NCBI GenBank assembly: GCA_951804985.1
Contig: OX638134.1
Coordinates: forward strand, 8,205,017 to 8,269,016
DNA: 64,000 nt
From: Dryomyza anilis
Lineage: Eukaryota; Arthropoda; Insecta; Diptera; Dryomyzidae
Direction: 5' to 3'
The translations under genes and the position numbers were made by a program. The notes under the pieces were generated by a model. That model did not search any database. It saw only the letters and a list, made by a program, of their open reading frames with translations, and was not told the origin of the DNA. The stretch's first letter is position 1, and each line of letters opens with the position of its first letter. This document shows, one piece after another, positions 12,325 through 24,125 of the stretch.

Positions 12325-14669
12325 AAACTCAATTTCATACTAAAAATTCAAATTTTCACTATAAATTCAATTTTTCACTAATAATTAAATATTTCACTAT
12401 AAATTCAATTTTTCACTAAAAATTCAATTTTTCACAAAAAATTCAATTTTTCACTAAAAATTCAATTTTTCACTAAAAATTCAATTTTTCACTAAAAATT
12501 CAATTTTTCACTAAAAATTAATTTTTTCACTAAAAATTAAATTTTTCACTAAAAATTAATTTTTTCACTACAAATACAAATTTTCACTATAATTGAATTT
12601 TTCATTAAAAATTCAAATTCTCACTCACTCAACTACTAAAATTGAATTTTCCAATAATAATTCAAATTTTCACTATAAATTCAATTTTTCACTAAAAATT
12701 AAATTTTTCACTAAAAATGCAATTTTTCACTAAAAATTCAATTTTTCATTAAAAATTCAAATTTTCACTAAAATTAAAATTTTCACTAAAAAATTAAATT
12801 TTTCACTAAAAAATTAAATTTTTCACTAAAAATTCAATTTTTCACTAAAAATTCAAATTCTCACTTAAAATTCAAATTTTCACTAAAAATTCAAATTTTC
12901 ACTAAAAATTCAATTTTTCACTAAAAATTCAATTTTTCACTAAAAATTCAAATTTTCACAAAAAATTCAATTTTTCACTAAAAATTCAATTTTTCACAAA
13001 AAATTCAATTTTTCACTAAAAATTCAATTTTTCACTAAAAAATTCAATTTTTCACTAAAAATTCAATTTTTCACTAAAAATTCAATTTTTCACTTAAAAT
13101 TCAAATTCTCACTTAAAATTCAAATTTTCACTAAAAATTCAAATTTTCACTAAAAATTCAATTTTTCACTAAAAATTCAATTTTTCACTAAAAATTCAAT
13201 TTTTCACTAAAAATTCAATTTTTCACTAAAATTTCAATTTTTCACTAAAAATTCAATTTTTCACTAAAAATTCAATTTTTCACTAAAAATTCAATTTTTC
13301 ACTAAAAATTCAATTTTTCACTAAAAATTCAATTTTTCACTAAAAATTCAATTTTTCACTAAAAATTCAATTTTTCACTAAAAATTCAATTTTTCACTAA
13401 AAATTCAATTTTTCACTAAAAATTCAATTTTTCACGAAAATTCAATTTTTCACTATAAATTCAATTATTCACTAAAAATTAAATTTTTCACGAAAATTCA
13501 ATTTTTCACTAAAAATTCAATTTTTCACTAAAAATTCAATTTTTCACTAAAAATTCAATTTTTCACTAAAAATTCAATTTTTCACTAAAAATTCAATTTT
13601 TCACTAAAAATTGAATTTTTCACTAAAAATTAAATTTTTCACTAAAAATTCAAATTTTCACTAAAAATTCAATTTTTCACTAAAAATTCAATTTTTCACT
13701 AAAAATTCAATTTTTCACTAAAAATTCAATTTTTCACTGAAAATTAAATTTTTCACTAAAAATTAAATTTTTCACTAAAAATTAAATTTTTCACTAAAAA
13801 TTCAATTTTTCACTATAAATTCAATTATTCACTAAAAATTAAATTTTTCACGAAAATTCAATTTTTCACTAAAAAATCAATTTTTCACTAAAAATTCAAT
13901 TTTTCACTAAAAATTCAATTTTTCACTAAAAATTCAATTTTTCACTAAAAATTCAATTTTTCACTAAAAATTCAATTTTTCACAAAAAATTCAATTTTTC
14001 ACTAAAAATTCAATTTTTCACAAAAAATTCAATTTTTCACTAAAAATTCAATTTTTCACTAAAAAATTCAATTTTTCACTAAAAATTCAATTTTTCACTA
14101 AAAATTCAATTTTTCACTAAAAATTCTATTTTTCACTAAAAAATTCAATTTTTCACTAAAAATTCAATTTTTCACTAAAAATTCAATTTTTCACTAAAAA
14201 ATTCAATTTTTCACTAAAAATTCAATTTTTCACTAAAAATTCAATTTTTCACAAAAAATTCAATTTTTCACAAAAAATTCAATTTTTCACAAAAAATTCA
14301 ATTTTTCACAAAAAATTCAATTTTTCACTAAAAATTCAATTTTTCACTAAAAAATTAAATTTTTCACTAAAAATTCAATTTTTCACTAAAAATTCAATTT
14401 TTCACTAAAAATTCAATTTTTCACTAAAAATTCAATTTTTTTTCACAAAAAATTCAATTTTTCACTAAAAATTCAATTTTTCACAAAAAATTCAATTTTT
14501 CACTAAAAATTCAATTTTTCACTAAAAATTCAATTTTTCACTAAAAATTCAATTTTTCACTAAAAATTCAATTTTTCACTAAAAATTCAATTTTTCACTA
14601 AAAATTCAATTTTTCACTAAAAATTCAATTTTTCACTAAAAATTCAATTTTTCACTAAAAATTCATTTT
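12325..14669 (+). repeat. 19-bp minisatellite array A, CACTAAAAATTCAATTTTT, about 120 units
   Basis: The largest array of this family. The 19-bp unit is CACT followed by the near-palindrome AAAAATT-C-AATTTTT. The centre (about 13160-13440 and 14480-14660) is nearly perfect and the left end (12325-12900) is more degenerate. That fits ongoing homogenisation from the middle and right. Common variants drop the T of CACT (CACAAAAAATT) or change C to A (AAAAATTAAATTTTT). Confidence 0.97.
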
Positions 14670-15299
14670 TTAATCTGCTTTATTAATTTAATCTACAGCT
14701 AATAAAGAAGCTTATTAATGAACGCGCTTAGAAACATAAAATAAAGCAAAATCCTGAGAGCTTTCTGCTGTTGTCTGGATTTTAAGTTTGGAACAAAGGT
14801 ATCTAGTATACTACGAAACATACTACTTTATAACAGGAACCACATGTGGTTGTTGTTCGTAGTTTATATGTGATGTGAGGGTGTTCGTCTATATATGTTT
14901 TCAGTTATCCATGCTGAAACTTTTGTGCCATGAAAAGTTTGGAATACTTTGTAGTACAGTTTTTGATTTGTTTTTGTTGTATTTATATTTGTTGTACTGT
15001 CTTCTTGTTTATTATGGATTATCACAGCATGCGGGACAAACTTATACCAGTAACTTTTCGGGTTGCATACTTTCGGGCGCAGCCATATACGACGTGTGCA
15101 TGTTTGAATATTTTGATAAAAATTGGATTTTTTTCATTGATATATTATAGCATAGTTAGTGCCAAATTGAATTTGTATTGAATACTTGAATTTTCAAATA
15201 AAATTTGAAAAATTTTATTTGAAAATTCAAGTATTCAATACTTGAATTATACTTGAAATATTCGCGAAAATATTTAATTTTTAATGAAAACATTAAATA
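14670..15299. other. Spacer between two oppositely oriented 19-bp arrays
   Basis: About 630 bp of more complex sequence. Open frames of 83-91 codons at 14875-15181 have no recognisable domain. The spacer carries the perfect palindrome described separately. Confidence 0.55.
15175..15241. repeat. Perfect 32-bp-arm palindrome with 3-base loop
   Basis: Bases 15175-15206 are exactly complementary to 15210-15241 read backwards, leaving a GAA loop at 15207-15209. The stem begins GTATTGAATACTTG and includes TTTTCAAATAAAATTT next to the loop. Such an uninterrupted stem can extrude as a cruciform or form an RNA hairpin. It lies between the plus-oriented and minus-oriented 19-bp arrays. Confidence 0.95.
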
Positions 15300-15755
15300 A
15301 AACATTAGTGAAAAATTTAATCATTATTTTACAATAAAAATTTAATTTTTATGGATAAATTCAATTTTTTGTGAAAAATTGAATTTTTTTTGAAAATTTT
15401 AATTTTTAGTGTAAATTTGAATTTTTAGTGAAAATTTGAATTTATAGTGAAAAATTGAATTTTTAGTGAAAAATTGAATTTTTAGTGAAAAATTATATTT
15501 TTAGTGAAAATTTGTATTTTTAGTGAAAAATTTAATTTTTAGTGAAAAATTGAATTTTTTGTGAGAATTTTAAATTTTAGTGAAAAATTGATTTTTATGT
15601 GAAAAATTGCATTTGTAGTGAAAATTTTAATTTTTAGTGAAAAATTTAATTTTTAGTGAAAAATTTAATTTTTAGTGAAAAATTTAATTTTTAGTGAAAA
15701 ATTTAATTTTTAGTGACAAATTTAATTTTTAGTGAAAAATTAAATATTAAATTTT
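15300..15755 (-). repeat. 19-bp minisatellite array B, reverse orientation, about 23 units
   Basis: Same family as array A but written as GTGAAAAATTGAATTTTTA on the plus strand, i.e. inverted. It is more degenerate on the left. Toward the right, GTGAAAAATTTAATTTTTA variants become uniform (about 15630-15745), showing local homogenisation of a different subvariant. Confidence 0.93.
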
Positions 15756-16439
15756 AAAATATTTCTAATTATAAATTCAAAGCATCTTAAAAAGTCCCAA
15801 CATTTTTAAATCATAAACTGTAGCCCTATAAGTTTCATGAGTTCATGAACTGTCTGAAAACTCGAAATAACACATATTATGCGCTACAATCTGCTCCAGT
15901 TCTGCTGCCTCCTTTGCATGCACCCTATCCTACAAGTATCACAACAACAATGCAGCTCAATTAGTTGCCTAATTATGTAGATGCATTTCACTGCACCAGA
16001 TGCATATTAATTGATGCAACTATGACGACGACGATGATGATGATGCCGACGACAAAAACGAACAAAACTTAAGGCCGGGTTGCATCCAACTGCCTGCAAT
16101 TTAAGTCGCTGGGGGAAACATTCAACAAACAAAGGGCCCGACGAACCCTTTCGCATATCCTGTCTACGAAGGCGTTGCAACAAACACTTGTGTGAGAGGG
16201 AGCTCATCAGAGACTTATTGTTGGTGTTGTTGTTGTTGCAGTTGTTTGTTCTTGTGCTTGCTTCATGCAGCACACGACATGTTTGCCGCTGACTTGCAGA
16301 GCAACTCGAAAAGTTTTGATTTATATTTTATTCATGACAACGTCTTTAATGGCGGCAAACAAGTGTCCGTTGCTGAGCAAAGATATGATAAGCAAGAAAT
16401 ATGTGAAATTAGAGTGTAGTAATAACAAGATAGAGAGAG
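15756..16439. other. Intergenic with GC-richer island about 15890-16300
   Basis: Contains a GAC/GAT trinucleotide run at about 16022-16055 and a complex island to 16300 that could be regulatory. Small overlapping frames on both strands (16007-16456) show no domain and are not called. Confidence 0.5.
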
Positions 16440-17930
16440 ATATGAGTATGAGGTAGAAGACGCGATAAGTTTTAATGATGTTGCTTTTCAAATATTGTGG
16501 AACCTACTCTAAAATAATAATTACACTTCAACTCAACTTAGAACTTAAAAAGAGCTATAAATAAAGTATTCTTAAAGTCAAAGTAGCTTGTGGAACCTAT
16601 TGGGAAGGTTACTAGAGCAATATATGAAGGATCTTTAAAGCCACACTGATTTGTGGAACCTATTAGCTAATAAAAGTACCTACGTACATTTTTTAGCTTT
16701 AAATCAAAATTGAGCACAATGAAGTTGTTCCAAGGCAATAAAACTCTTATGGAACATATTCTAAAGTAATTTTAACCACTTTAGATATCTTAAAGCCAAA
16801 AAATGTACTACAGTGACCTGTGGAACTTATTCGAAAGTTACTAAAAATATTAAGTTAAGTCCAAAATATTAAGTTATTTCATTAGAAAGGGTATGATATG
16901 AGAAAGAAGGCGCGATTAATAGAAAACACTGTACCTTAAATACAAACTAGACGAATGTAAAAAGTCAATTAGGTTTCAATAATGTTGCTTCTAAAGCTTT
17001 TAAAATATTTTCGAATATAACCTAAATTAATAATTACCATTTTCTGTATCTTTAAATTGAAAGAGAGCCAAACATAAAGTATTTTTAAAGAAACAGTAAC
17101 ATGTGGAACCTATTAGTATGGTTACAAGAGAAACTTATTAAGGGTATTTAAAGCCATAGTTATTTTTGGAATTTATTAGTCAGTTAAAATACCTATCATT
17201 ATTTACAAACTACATTTAAATAAAAATAAATAATAATAACCAGAAAAGGAAACCTTGTTTAATCTCCTCGAAAGTAATAATTATCATTTTAGTTGTCTTA
17301 GAACTTAAGGAGTATACAAATTTAAGTGATATTAATGCTACGATGATTTGTGAAACCTATTAGAAAGTTATTAGATTAAAATATTAACTTCTTCAAACTG
17401 TCAAACTGAATTTTTGCCCTGTGGAGCCTATTAATATTTAATGATGTGTATCTAATTAAAATGTACATTTTATACTTTTTATATTTAACATTATTGGCTC
17501 ATTCATAAATATCTTAAAATTAAAATTTACATTTTTGACAATTTCCACCAAAAATAACATTAAAATTATTTTAAATTTTAATGTTAAATTTAAATAGTTT
17601 ATTGTTTTAATTATTTTTAAGCAATAAATGATGCAGTAGTTTTACTTGTGGAACCAATTATCACTTAAAATTTTTAAATATAAAAAAAAATACGTTAAAA
17701 GTTTTTAATTTTGTAGTAATATTACTTGTGGAACATATTATCAAAGAAATTTGATATTTATACAACTTAAAGAAAAAACCAAACGTCTTAATTTTTAGAT
17801 GTGGAACATACTTTTATATCGATATTTGTCAGTATAACTATTCAATAAAATAGAAAAAAACTTTAAAAATTTCAGTAACACAGAAATATGTTTTGTGGAA
17901 CCTATTTGAGTTTTTCTGTATATTTTTTAA
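16440..17930 (+). repeat. Decayed satellite with TGTGGAACCTATT core, forward block 1
   Basis: The core TGTGGAAC(C/A)TATT or a close variant recurs at about 16496, 16589, 16652, 16748, 16819, 17102, 17349, 17419, 17647, 17727, 17800 and 17894. Around the core, longer segments match: GCGATAAGTTTTAATGATGTTGC at 16461 against GCGATTAAT...TTTCAATAATGTTGC near 16911-16987, and TTTAAAGCCACACTGATTTG at 16633 against TTTAAAGCCATAGTTATTTT at 17149. This shows an old, heavily diverged tandem family in which the core stayed conserved. Confidence 0.8.
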
Positions 17931-18599
17931 TCAAATTATTTAATTAACCACAATCTCATACTCAGTGCACAAAACAAATATATAAAAGTACATTTATACA
18001 AATATGGCGTGTACATTCATATGACAGACACATACTGCTGACTGACCCCAAAAACGATTGCCAAAAATACCAAAAATGTATATGTTGACTAAAAATGCTG
18101 ACGTCCTCAACATATTAGCTTGAAATATGAGCATAACAGCCAACACAGCAAAACTCAAGGCATTACTGTACATAACAACAACAACACCATATCGCAGGAC
18201 ATCATAGAACAGTGCAGGACATTGCATCATATCGCATGACATGGCAACGCTTCTCATTTGCCTCAAGCGACAACAGCAGTAGCAGCAGCCATTTTGTGAA
18301 ATAAACCAGCGGTCATGCATTTTGCTGCAGGGTTGCCATGTGTAATTTATGACACTTGAAGACCCTAACAAAGATGGCGACAACGATGACGACGCCATTG
18401 CAAGCTTCCTAACTGCAAAGTAATTAAATTGTCTGCAATCAAAAATGTTTGTTTTTATGCTAAGGACATCCAAGTATTTGTGCTTGTATTAAGTAGCATT
18501 GAGTAATGATAAAGCAGAAATGTGATTTCAAATGACATCGTTAATAAATTATGTATTTATTAAATAAATACTGAGAAAATTAAGACTATATTTATGAAA
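17931..18599. other. Non-repetitive island inside the TGTGGAAC domain
   Basis: More complex sequence holding the longest non-repeat open frame of the window outside the copia element (minus strand 17994-18473, 159 codons). Its Cys/Met/Ser-rich product has no recognisable fold or motif, and CAG/CAA-type runs explain the open frame. I do not call a gene. Confidence 0.45.
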
Positions 18600-19990
18600 A
18601 TATAAATACGTTCCACAACTTTTACTTCCACTTTTAAATTTTTCAATGCATACCTGAATATATCTATTCATTCTACAACTTTTAGTATCACTTTAAATTT
18701 CTATTTTCAATGCATTGCTGGAATTATCAATGAGTTCCACTACTTTAAACTCTTTTCCAAATATTATTTTTTATAGATTTCATTTTATGTTTGTTTTAAA
18801 TTAAAAAAAAAACTATACACAAAATATTTGGCAGAGAATTTAAAGTAGTAGAACTTATTGATAATTTTAGCAATGCATTGAAAAATGTGTTAAAAAGTTG
18901 TGGAACATATTTAATCCAGTTTTGGTTTTTCTGAAACATTTATATATTTATAAAATAATTAACAATTAATATATTTTTATATATCTTAAAAATATGTTGT
19001 ATAAGTCTTAATATTTTATTATTTTTATTAGATACAATACGTTCCACAGCACATACAAATGTTGTTCATAGAGATTTTTAATGTATTTTTATAATTTTAT
19101 ATAAATTACGTTCTAAAGTGTTTTAAAATATTTACAGAGATGCTTATAACATTTTAATGTATGTTTGAAGTTATCGGCTAATTTACTGGTTTGGGTGGGT
19201 ATATTTTTCAACATAAAAATCCACGGATACAAAATCCACATTAGTGTCATATGTAAATAATTGTTCCACAATTGAATTTGTATAATTATTTTAAATTTTT
19301 AAATTACATTTTATATAATATGGAAATGTTTACAATATTAATACATGTTTTTTACTATTTGTGGAACATATGTTGTGGGATAAATTATCTTTTAATCAAT
19401 ATGATTTAAAAATAAATTAATTAAATCATATCGATTAATAGATAATTTATAACACAACACATGTTTCACAGTTTAAAGTAAAACATTTACCAATTTTTTT
19501 TTATTATATGTTCTTCTATCCCTTATTCCTCTCCATTTTAGCATTCAAAAAAACATATATTTTCCCTATTGTATTATACTGAAGTATCAAGAATATATCA
19601 ATTCATAATAAATATACCAATAGATTCCACAAATAATGATATTCCATTGTAAAGCAATTAATGCTATTTTTATTCAGTCTTTCATCACACAATAGAATTT
19701 TACATTATGAGCCATAATTTTTATGTTCCAAAATTGAATTTATATTGTTATTTTACACATTTAAAAATTCATTTTTCAATATCGAGAAAAGTTTACAATA
19801 TTCAAATAATTTTATAAAAAAAGTATTGTCTTTAAGGTATTTTTAAACATACATACTTATTGATAAATATTGTATACCACAACATAAGTTCCACAGCTCA
19901 AAATAACACCTAATAATATAAATAAAACATTTTCTTGTCCATCACTCACTTGTTGTTATACCTACACTTAACTCTAGTCACTTACTGTTT
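18600..19990 (-). repeat. Decayed satellite with TGTGGAAC core, mostly inverted block
   Basis: Here the core appears mainly as its complement GTTCCACA (18610, 19041, 19263, 19888) plus variants TTCTACA (18670), GTTCCACT (18733) and ATTCCACA (19624). Forward cores at 18899 and 19360 are mixed in. So the central 1.3 kb of the domain is largely inverted relative to both flanks. Confidence 0.72.
19362..19465. repeat. Imperfect palindrome with arms of about 45 bp
   Basis: The left arm (TGGAACATATGTTGTGGG then TAAATTATC, CAATATGATTTA) pairs with the right arm (TAAATCATATCGATTAAT, GATAATTTAT, ACACAACACATGTTTCACA) with only a few mismatches around a short AT-rich loop at about 19410-19415. Each arm contains one TGTGGAAC-type core at its outer end, so the palindrome looks like two inverted repeat units meeting head to head. 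Confidence 0.8.
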
Positions 19991-20600
19991 CTTACACATT
20001 AACCCCTTCATCTTTATATTCCACCAAACGTATATTGTAACAAACCCTAGTGTCAATATTATGATTAATTTAAAAGCAAAGTAACAACAAAGCATAACAA
20101 CTATGATGATATCAAAACAAAAACAACAAGAAATATCCATTCATAAGAAACCAAACTACAAGACAAACTCAATAGTCAAAACTTTGACGTTTGCCAAAAT
20201 GTGTTTCAACTTTACGTGATGATCTCTGTAATATACGCGACTAACAATGAAATGAAAACCATGCCAAATATTTCAGGAGTTAAGATGTGTGAAAGTTTTA
20301 CTGTGGCAAAAATAATATATTAGAAAATATTATATATTGGCAGAAACACTATTTTATTTAAAATAAAGTAATAACTAAGCGTAATTGTGAACTTAAAGAA
20401 TTATAATTATTTTATGATAATTTTTCATTAAAATTTTTTTATTATTTATATAATATGTTTATTTTCTAAGTTAAATTTCAATATAAAATTGTGGATTCTA
20501 TTGTGTTTTCTTCTATTGAAGTACATTATATTGTTTATTTTAATACTCTTTTTATTTAATGCTTTGACCTGTTTCAATTTCAAAACATTTTAAATTCGTA
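19991..20600. other. AT-rich spacer
   Basis: AT-rich DNA between the inverted and second forward satellite blocks. No gene or clear repeat is seen. Confidence 0.5.
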
Positions 20601-21465
20601 CATTCTTACCATGTAGCTTAATACATTGTGGAATGTATTTTTGATATATTTTTTTTTTTTTTCAATTCTATAATAATTGAAAATTAATTTAAGAGAAAAT
20701 GTTATTCCTTAATTGATTTTTAAAAATGCAATTAGTTTTTGAATTTTTAGTTTATTTTTAATATTATATCCTATTGTAGAACGTATTACTTTCTTTATAT
20801 CTTTTATTCAGAATTTTAATTTCAAACTAAAAAAAAAAAACATTTAAAATACAAACATTCTTACCTTGTATATTAATACATCGTTGAAAATTCATATTTT
20901 AATTTATTTTCCTTCTGAAATTTTTAAAACTAATTTGAAGAGCTAATGTTATGCATAACTCGATTTTTAAATATACAATAAGTTTATATTTTTGAGTTTA
21001 ATTCTTAAATATGATAATACATTGTGGAACGTATTTTTTCTTCAATTATTTTATTCAGTATTTTTAGTCAATATTAAATTTAACATAACATTTTACTCAT
21101 CAATCGATTTTAAAATATACAATAAGTTTTTGAATTTTTAGTTTATTTTTAAATCTCATATTATGTTGTGGAACGTATTATTTTCGAGAATTGAGTTTCA
21201 ATGAATTATATGAAAATATATAATACAACATTAAATTTGTTATGAGTTTAAAGTAAATATTTTTGTTTCAAATTAATCTGATACTGCTTAAATGTATTGT
21301 GGAACGTAACTAAGTTTTATAGTTTAGTAGAAAGCATATTAATTTAAAAATAATTAAATGTTAAACATTGCTAATAAAATTTGTTTACCAACAAGAGAAA
21401 CATTCATAATACTAAGAATTTATACCAACAATATATTAAATCACTTGTGGAACCTATTGCATCAA
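20600..21465 (+). repeat. Decayed ~140-bp tandem repeat with TGTGGAACGTATT core, forward block 2
   Basis: Cores lie at 20627 (TGTGGAATGTATT), 20775, about 20885 (degenerate), 21022, 21167, 21298 and 21446, i.e. every 110-150 bp. The intervals share GTTTTTGAATTTTTAGTTTA, CGATTTTTAAATATACAATAAG and ATTCTTACC...TTAATACAT segments. This makes a tandem array of about seven old units. Confidence 0.8.
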
Positions 21466-22846
21466 ATGTTAAAATATTATCAAATTCTTTAAAATTTCAA
21501 TTAAATTACTTAAAAAATAACTTATAAATTTGCTTGCATATACTTCGTCTTTTAAATAATAAATAAAGCAGTTTTGTTTAGAAAAAATCAATAGTTTTCC
21601 GTATAAAATGGAAGAAAAATCAATTTATCCTTTTATCTTGTTAAATTTACGTTATTATATTTTTTTATATTTTTCCATTTAGTTGATCCTTTGTAATTAA
21701 CATGCTTGAATGCTTTTTTATAATTTTAACACACACACAAACAACTGCTGCAGGATATGCATATGTCTGATGCGCGATAGCAACAGCAACCATATGCTTT
21801 ATAACTTGGCTAAAAGCCACAATAGTGTCGAGTACGACGTAGTTTTTTTGCATGTTATAGATGCATAAAAATTTGTTTATCAATTTTTATAAAATGTTTT
21901 TAAGAATTTTTCAATTTTTTCGTATATAATTTACACAGTTTTTATATGGTATAATAATATTTAGTTTTTTTTTATAAAATTATAAGTTTTATAGTTAATT
22001 TATACAACAATTAACACAAATTTATCTAATTCCGTCACTCCGAGAAAAATTCAACTTTGAACCCCAAGTTGAATTTTTATTGTAAAGTTTTATCATAGTT
22101 TTTGACAAATAGAAACGAAATGTCTATACATTTTTATTTATTACGTGCTCTTTAAATAGTCCTTAATTAAAATAAAACTGAAAAAACGGTATTAGAATCA
22201 GGTTATGGCAGTAATCTTACATTTTACCTAGGTTTTCTATTAATACTTATTAATATTTTTAATTTCTCTTTATTTCAATTTTTTTAATTACGTCAAACGT
22301 TGCGTATCATATAAAAAAAAACATTTATACTTAGCAAATAGTTAGTTATCTTTAAAATTAGAAGCCAGCCAAAGAAAGTTTCAAAGGAAGTTACAAAGGA
22401 GTCTACATCAAGCTAACTCCAAGGACAACAAGTGTGTTGTCACAACAACATTTAACAATAACAACAAGAATAGTGGTAGCAACAAAATTTTCAAATATCT
22501 TTTGGCAACGATAAAGATTTCTGTTGCTGCCAAATTTTCAGTTTGCATCCAACGAAATGTAAGGCAAAGCCACAACTAATGGTTGTGTTTGCCTTAAACA
22601 ATTTCTGCGGTTGAAAACCACGTCAAATTAGACTGACAACAAAAGATGAAGAGTAGAAGTAGTGGCAGCAAAAAGTTGCAGCAGAAATAGTAGCTGGAAG
22701 TGGTGACAATACAAAGTCCTAAAGCAACAGACTGCTTGTAGTTTGTGGCGGTTGCAACAAGGCCGCACAGTACAAGGACACGTGTCCGCGCGCATATTTT
22801 TGTCGTTTGCAGAAATGTTGTGACTAAAACTTTGACCATGAATATT
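21466..22846. other. Intergenic with one small hairpin
   Basis: AT-rich. A perfect 13-bp stem (AAAAATTCAACTT at 22045-22057 against 22066-22078) with an 8-base loop follows CACTCCGAG, resembling the end of a MITE, but no partner end was found. A GC-richer CAA-rich island spans about 22360-22800. The 72-81-codon minus-strand frames are not convincing genes. Confidence 0.5.
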
Positions 22847-23868
22847 TTTCACTGAAAATTAAAATTTTCACGACAAATTCAATTTTCACTCGAAATTTAA
22901 TTCATCACAATAAATTCATTTTTTTTACTAAAAATTCATTTTTTTTACTAAAAATTCAACTTTTCACTAAAAATTCAACTTTTCACTAAAAATTCAAATT
23001 TTCACTAAAAATTCAAATTTTCACTAAAAATTCAATATTTCACTAGAAATTCAATTTTTCACTAAAAATTCAATTTTTCACTAAAAATTCAATTTTTCAC
23101 TAAAAATTCAAATTTTTATTAAAAATTCAAATTTTCACTAAAAAATTAAATTTTCACTATAATTTAAAATGTTCACCAATTTTTCATGAATTTTTCAATT
23201 TTTCATTAAAAATGCAATTTTTCTTACATATTAAATTTTTCACTTAAAAATTCAAATTTTTACTAAAAATTCAAATTTTCACTAAAAATTCATTTTTTCA
23301 CTAAAAATTCAATTTTTCACTAAAAATTCAATTTTTCACTAAAAATTCTATTTGTCACTAAAAATTCACATTTTCACTAAAAATTTAATTTTTCACTAAA
23401 AATTCAAATTTTCACCAAAAATTCAAATTTTCACCAAAAATTGACTTTTTCACTAAAAATTCAATTTTTTACTAGAAATTAAATTTTTAACAAAAAATTT
23501 AATTTCTCACTAAAAATTCAATTTTTCACTATAAATTAAAATTTTCACCAAAAATTCAATTTTTCATTAAAAATGCAATTTTTCCTTAAAAATTAAATTT
23601 TCACTAAAAATTCATTTTTTCACTAAAAATTCAATTTTTCACTAAAAATTCAAATTTTCACTAAAAAATCAATTTTTCACCAAAAATTCAATTTTTCACC
23701 AAAAATTCAATTTTTCATTAAAATGCAATTTTTCATTAGAAATTAAATTTTCACTAAAAATTAAATTTTCACTAAAAATTCAATTTGTCACTAAAAATTC
23801 AATTTTTAACTAAAAAAATTTAATTTTTCACAAAAAAAATTCAATTTTTTAGTGAAAATTTAACCTAG
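22847..23868 (+). repeat. 19-bp minisatellite array C, forward, about 50 units
   Basis: CACTAAAAATTCAATTTTT units, more degenerate than array A, with frequent AAATTTTCACTAAAAATTC variants and several 18- or 20-bp units. The last unit (about 23838-23868) flips into the complement (TTTAGTGAAAATTT), making a terminal hairpin. Confidence 0.94.
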
Positions 23869-23924
23869 TATAAAATGTTCGTATTTTTTGTATTTTTCTA
23901 TCTTTTCTTTTACATTTCAATATG

Positions 23925-24125
23925 CTCTTTTATATCTACAATCCTCTTTAAGAATCTTATTTACAACGCTTTTACAATGTTTTTATAATCCCTTTACAAC
24001 CCTTTTACAATCCCTTTAAAATCCTTTCACAAACATATTACAATACTTTCACAATCATTTTACAATCTTTTTACAATCTCTTTAACAATCCTTTTGCAAT
24101 GCTTTTCCAATTTTTTTCCAATTCT
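23925..24125 (+). repeat. 11-bp minisatellite, (C/A)CTTTTACAAT, short left segment
   Basis: About 18 units of an 11-bp repeat, CCTTTTACAAT / ATTTTTACAAT, with substitutions. It is the same family as the longer array at 24661-26160. Confidence 0.85.

Noticed and set aside
12325..14669. CRISPR-like regular repeats
   Set aside because: Units are contiguous 19-bp tandem copies without unique spacers, in an evidently eukaryotic genome.
17994..18473. 159-codon minus-strand frame
   Set aside because: Longest non-repeat frame outside copia, but its composition (Met/Cys/Ser clusters from CAG/CAA-type runs) shows no motif, no splice context and no relation to neighbours. It could only be rescued by transcript evidence.
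20627..20640. TGTGGAATG as a TEAD/Scalloped binding site, and TGTGGAAC cores as Su(H)-like sites
   Set aside because: Only one copy fits the TEAD consensus as I recall it, and the common core differs from both consensus sites. The tandem context is a simpler explanation.
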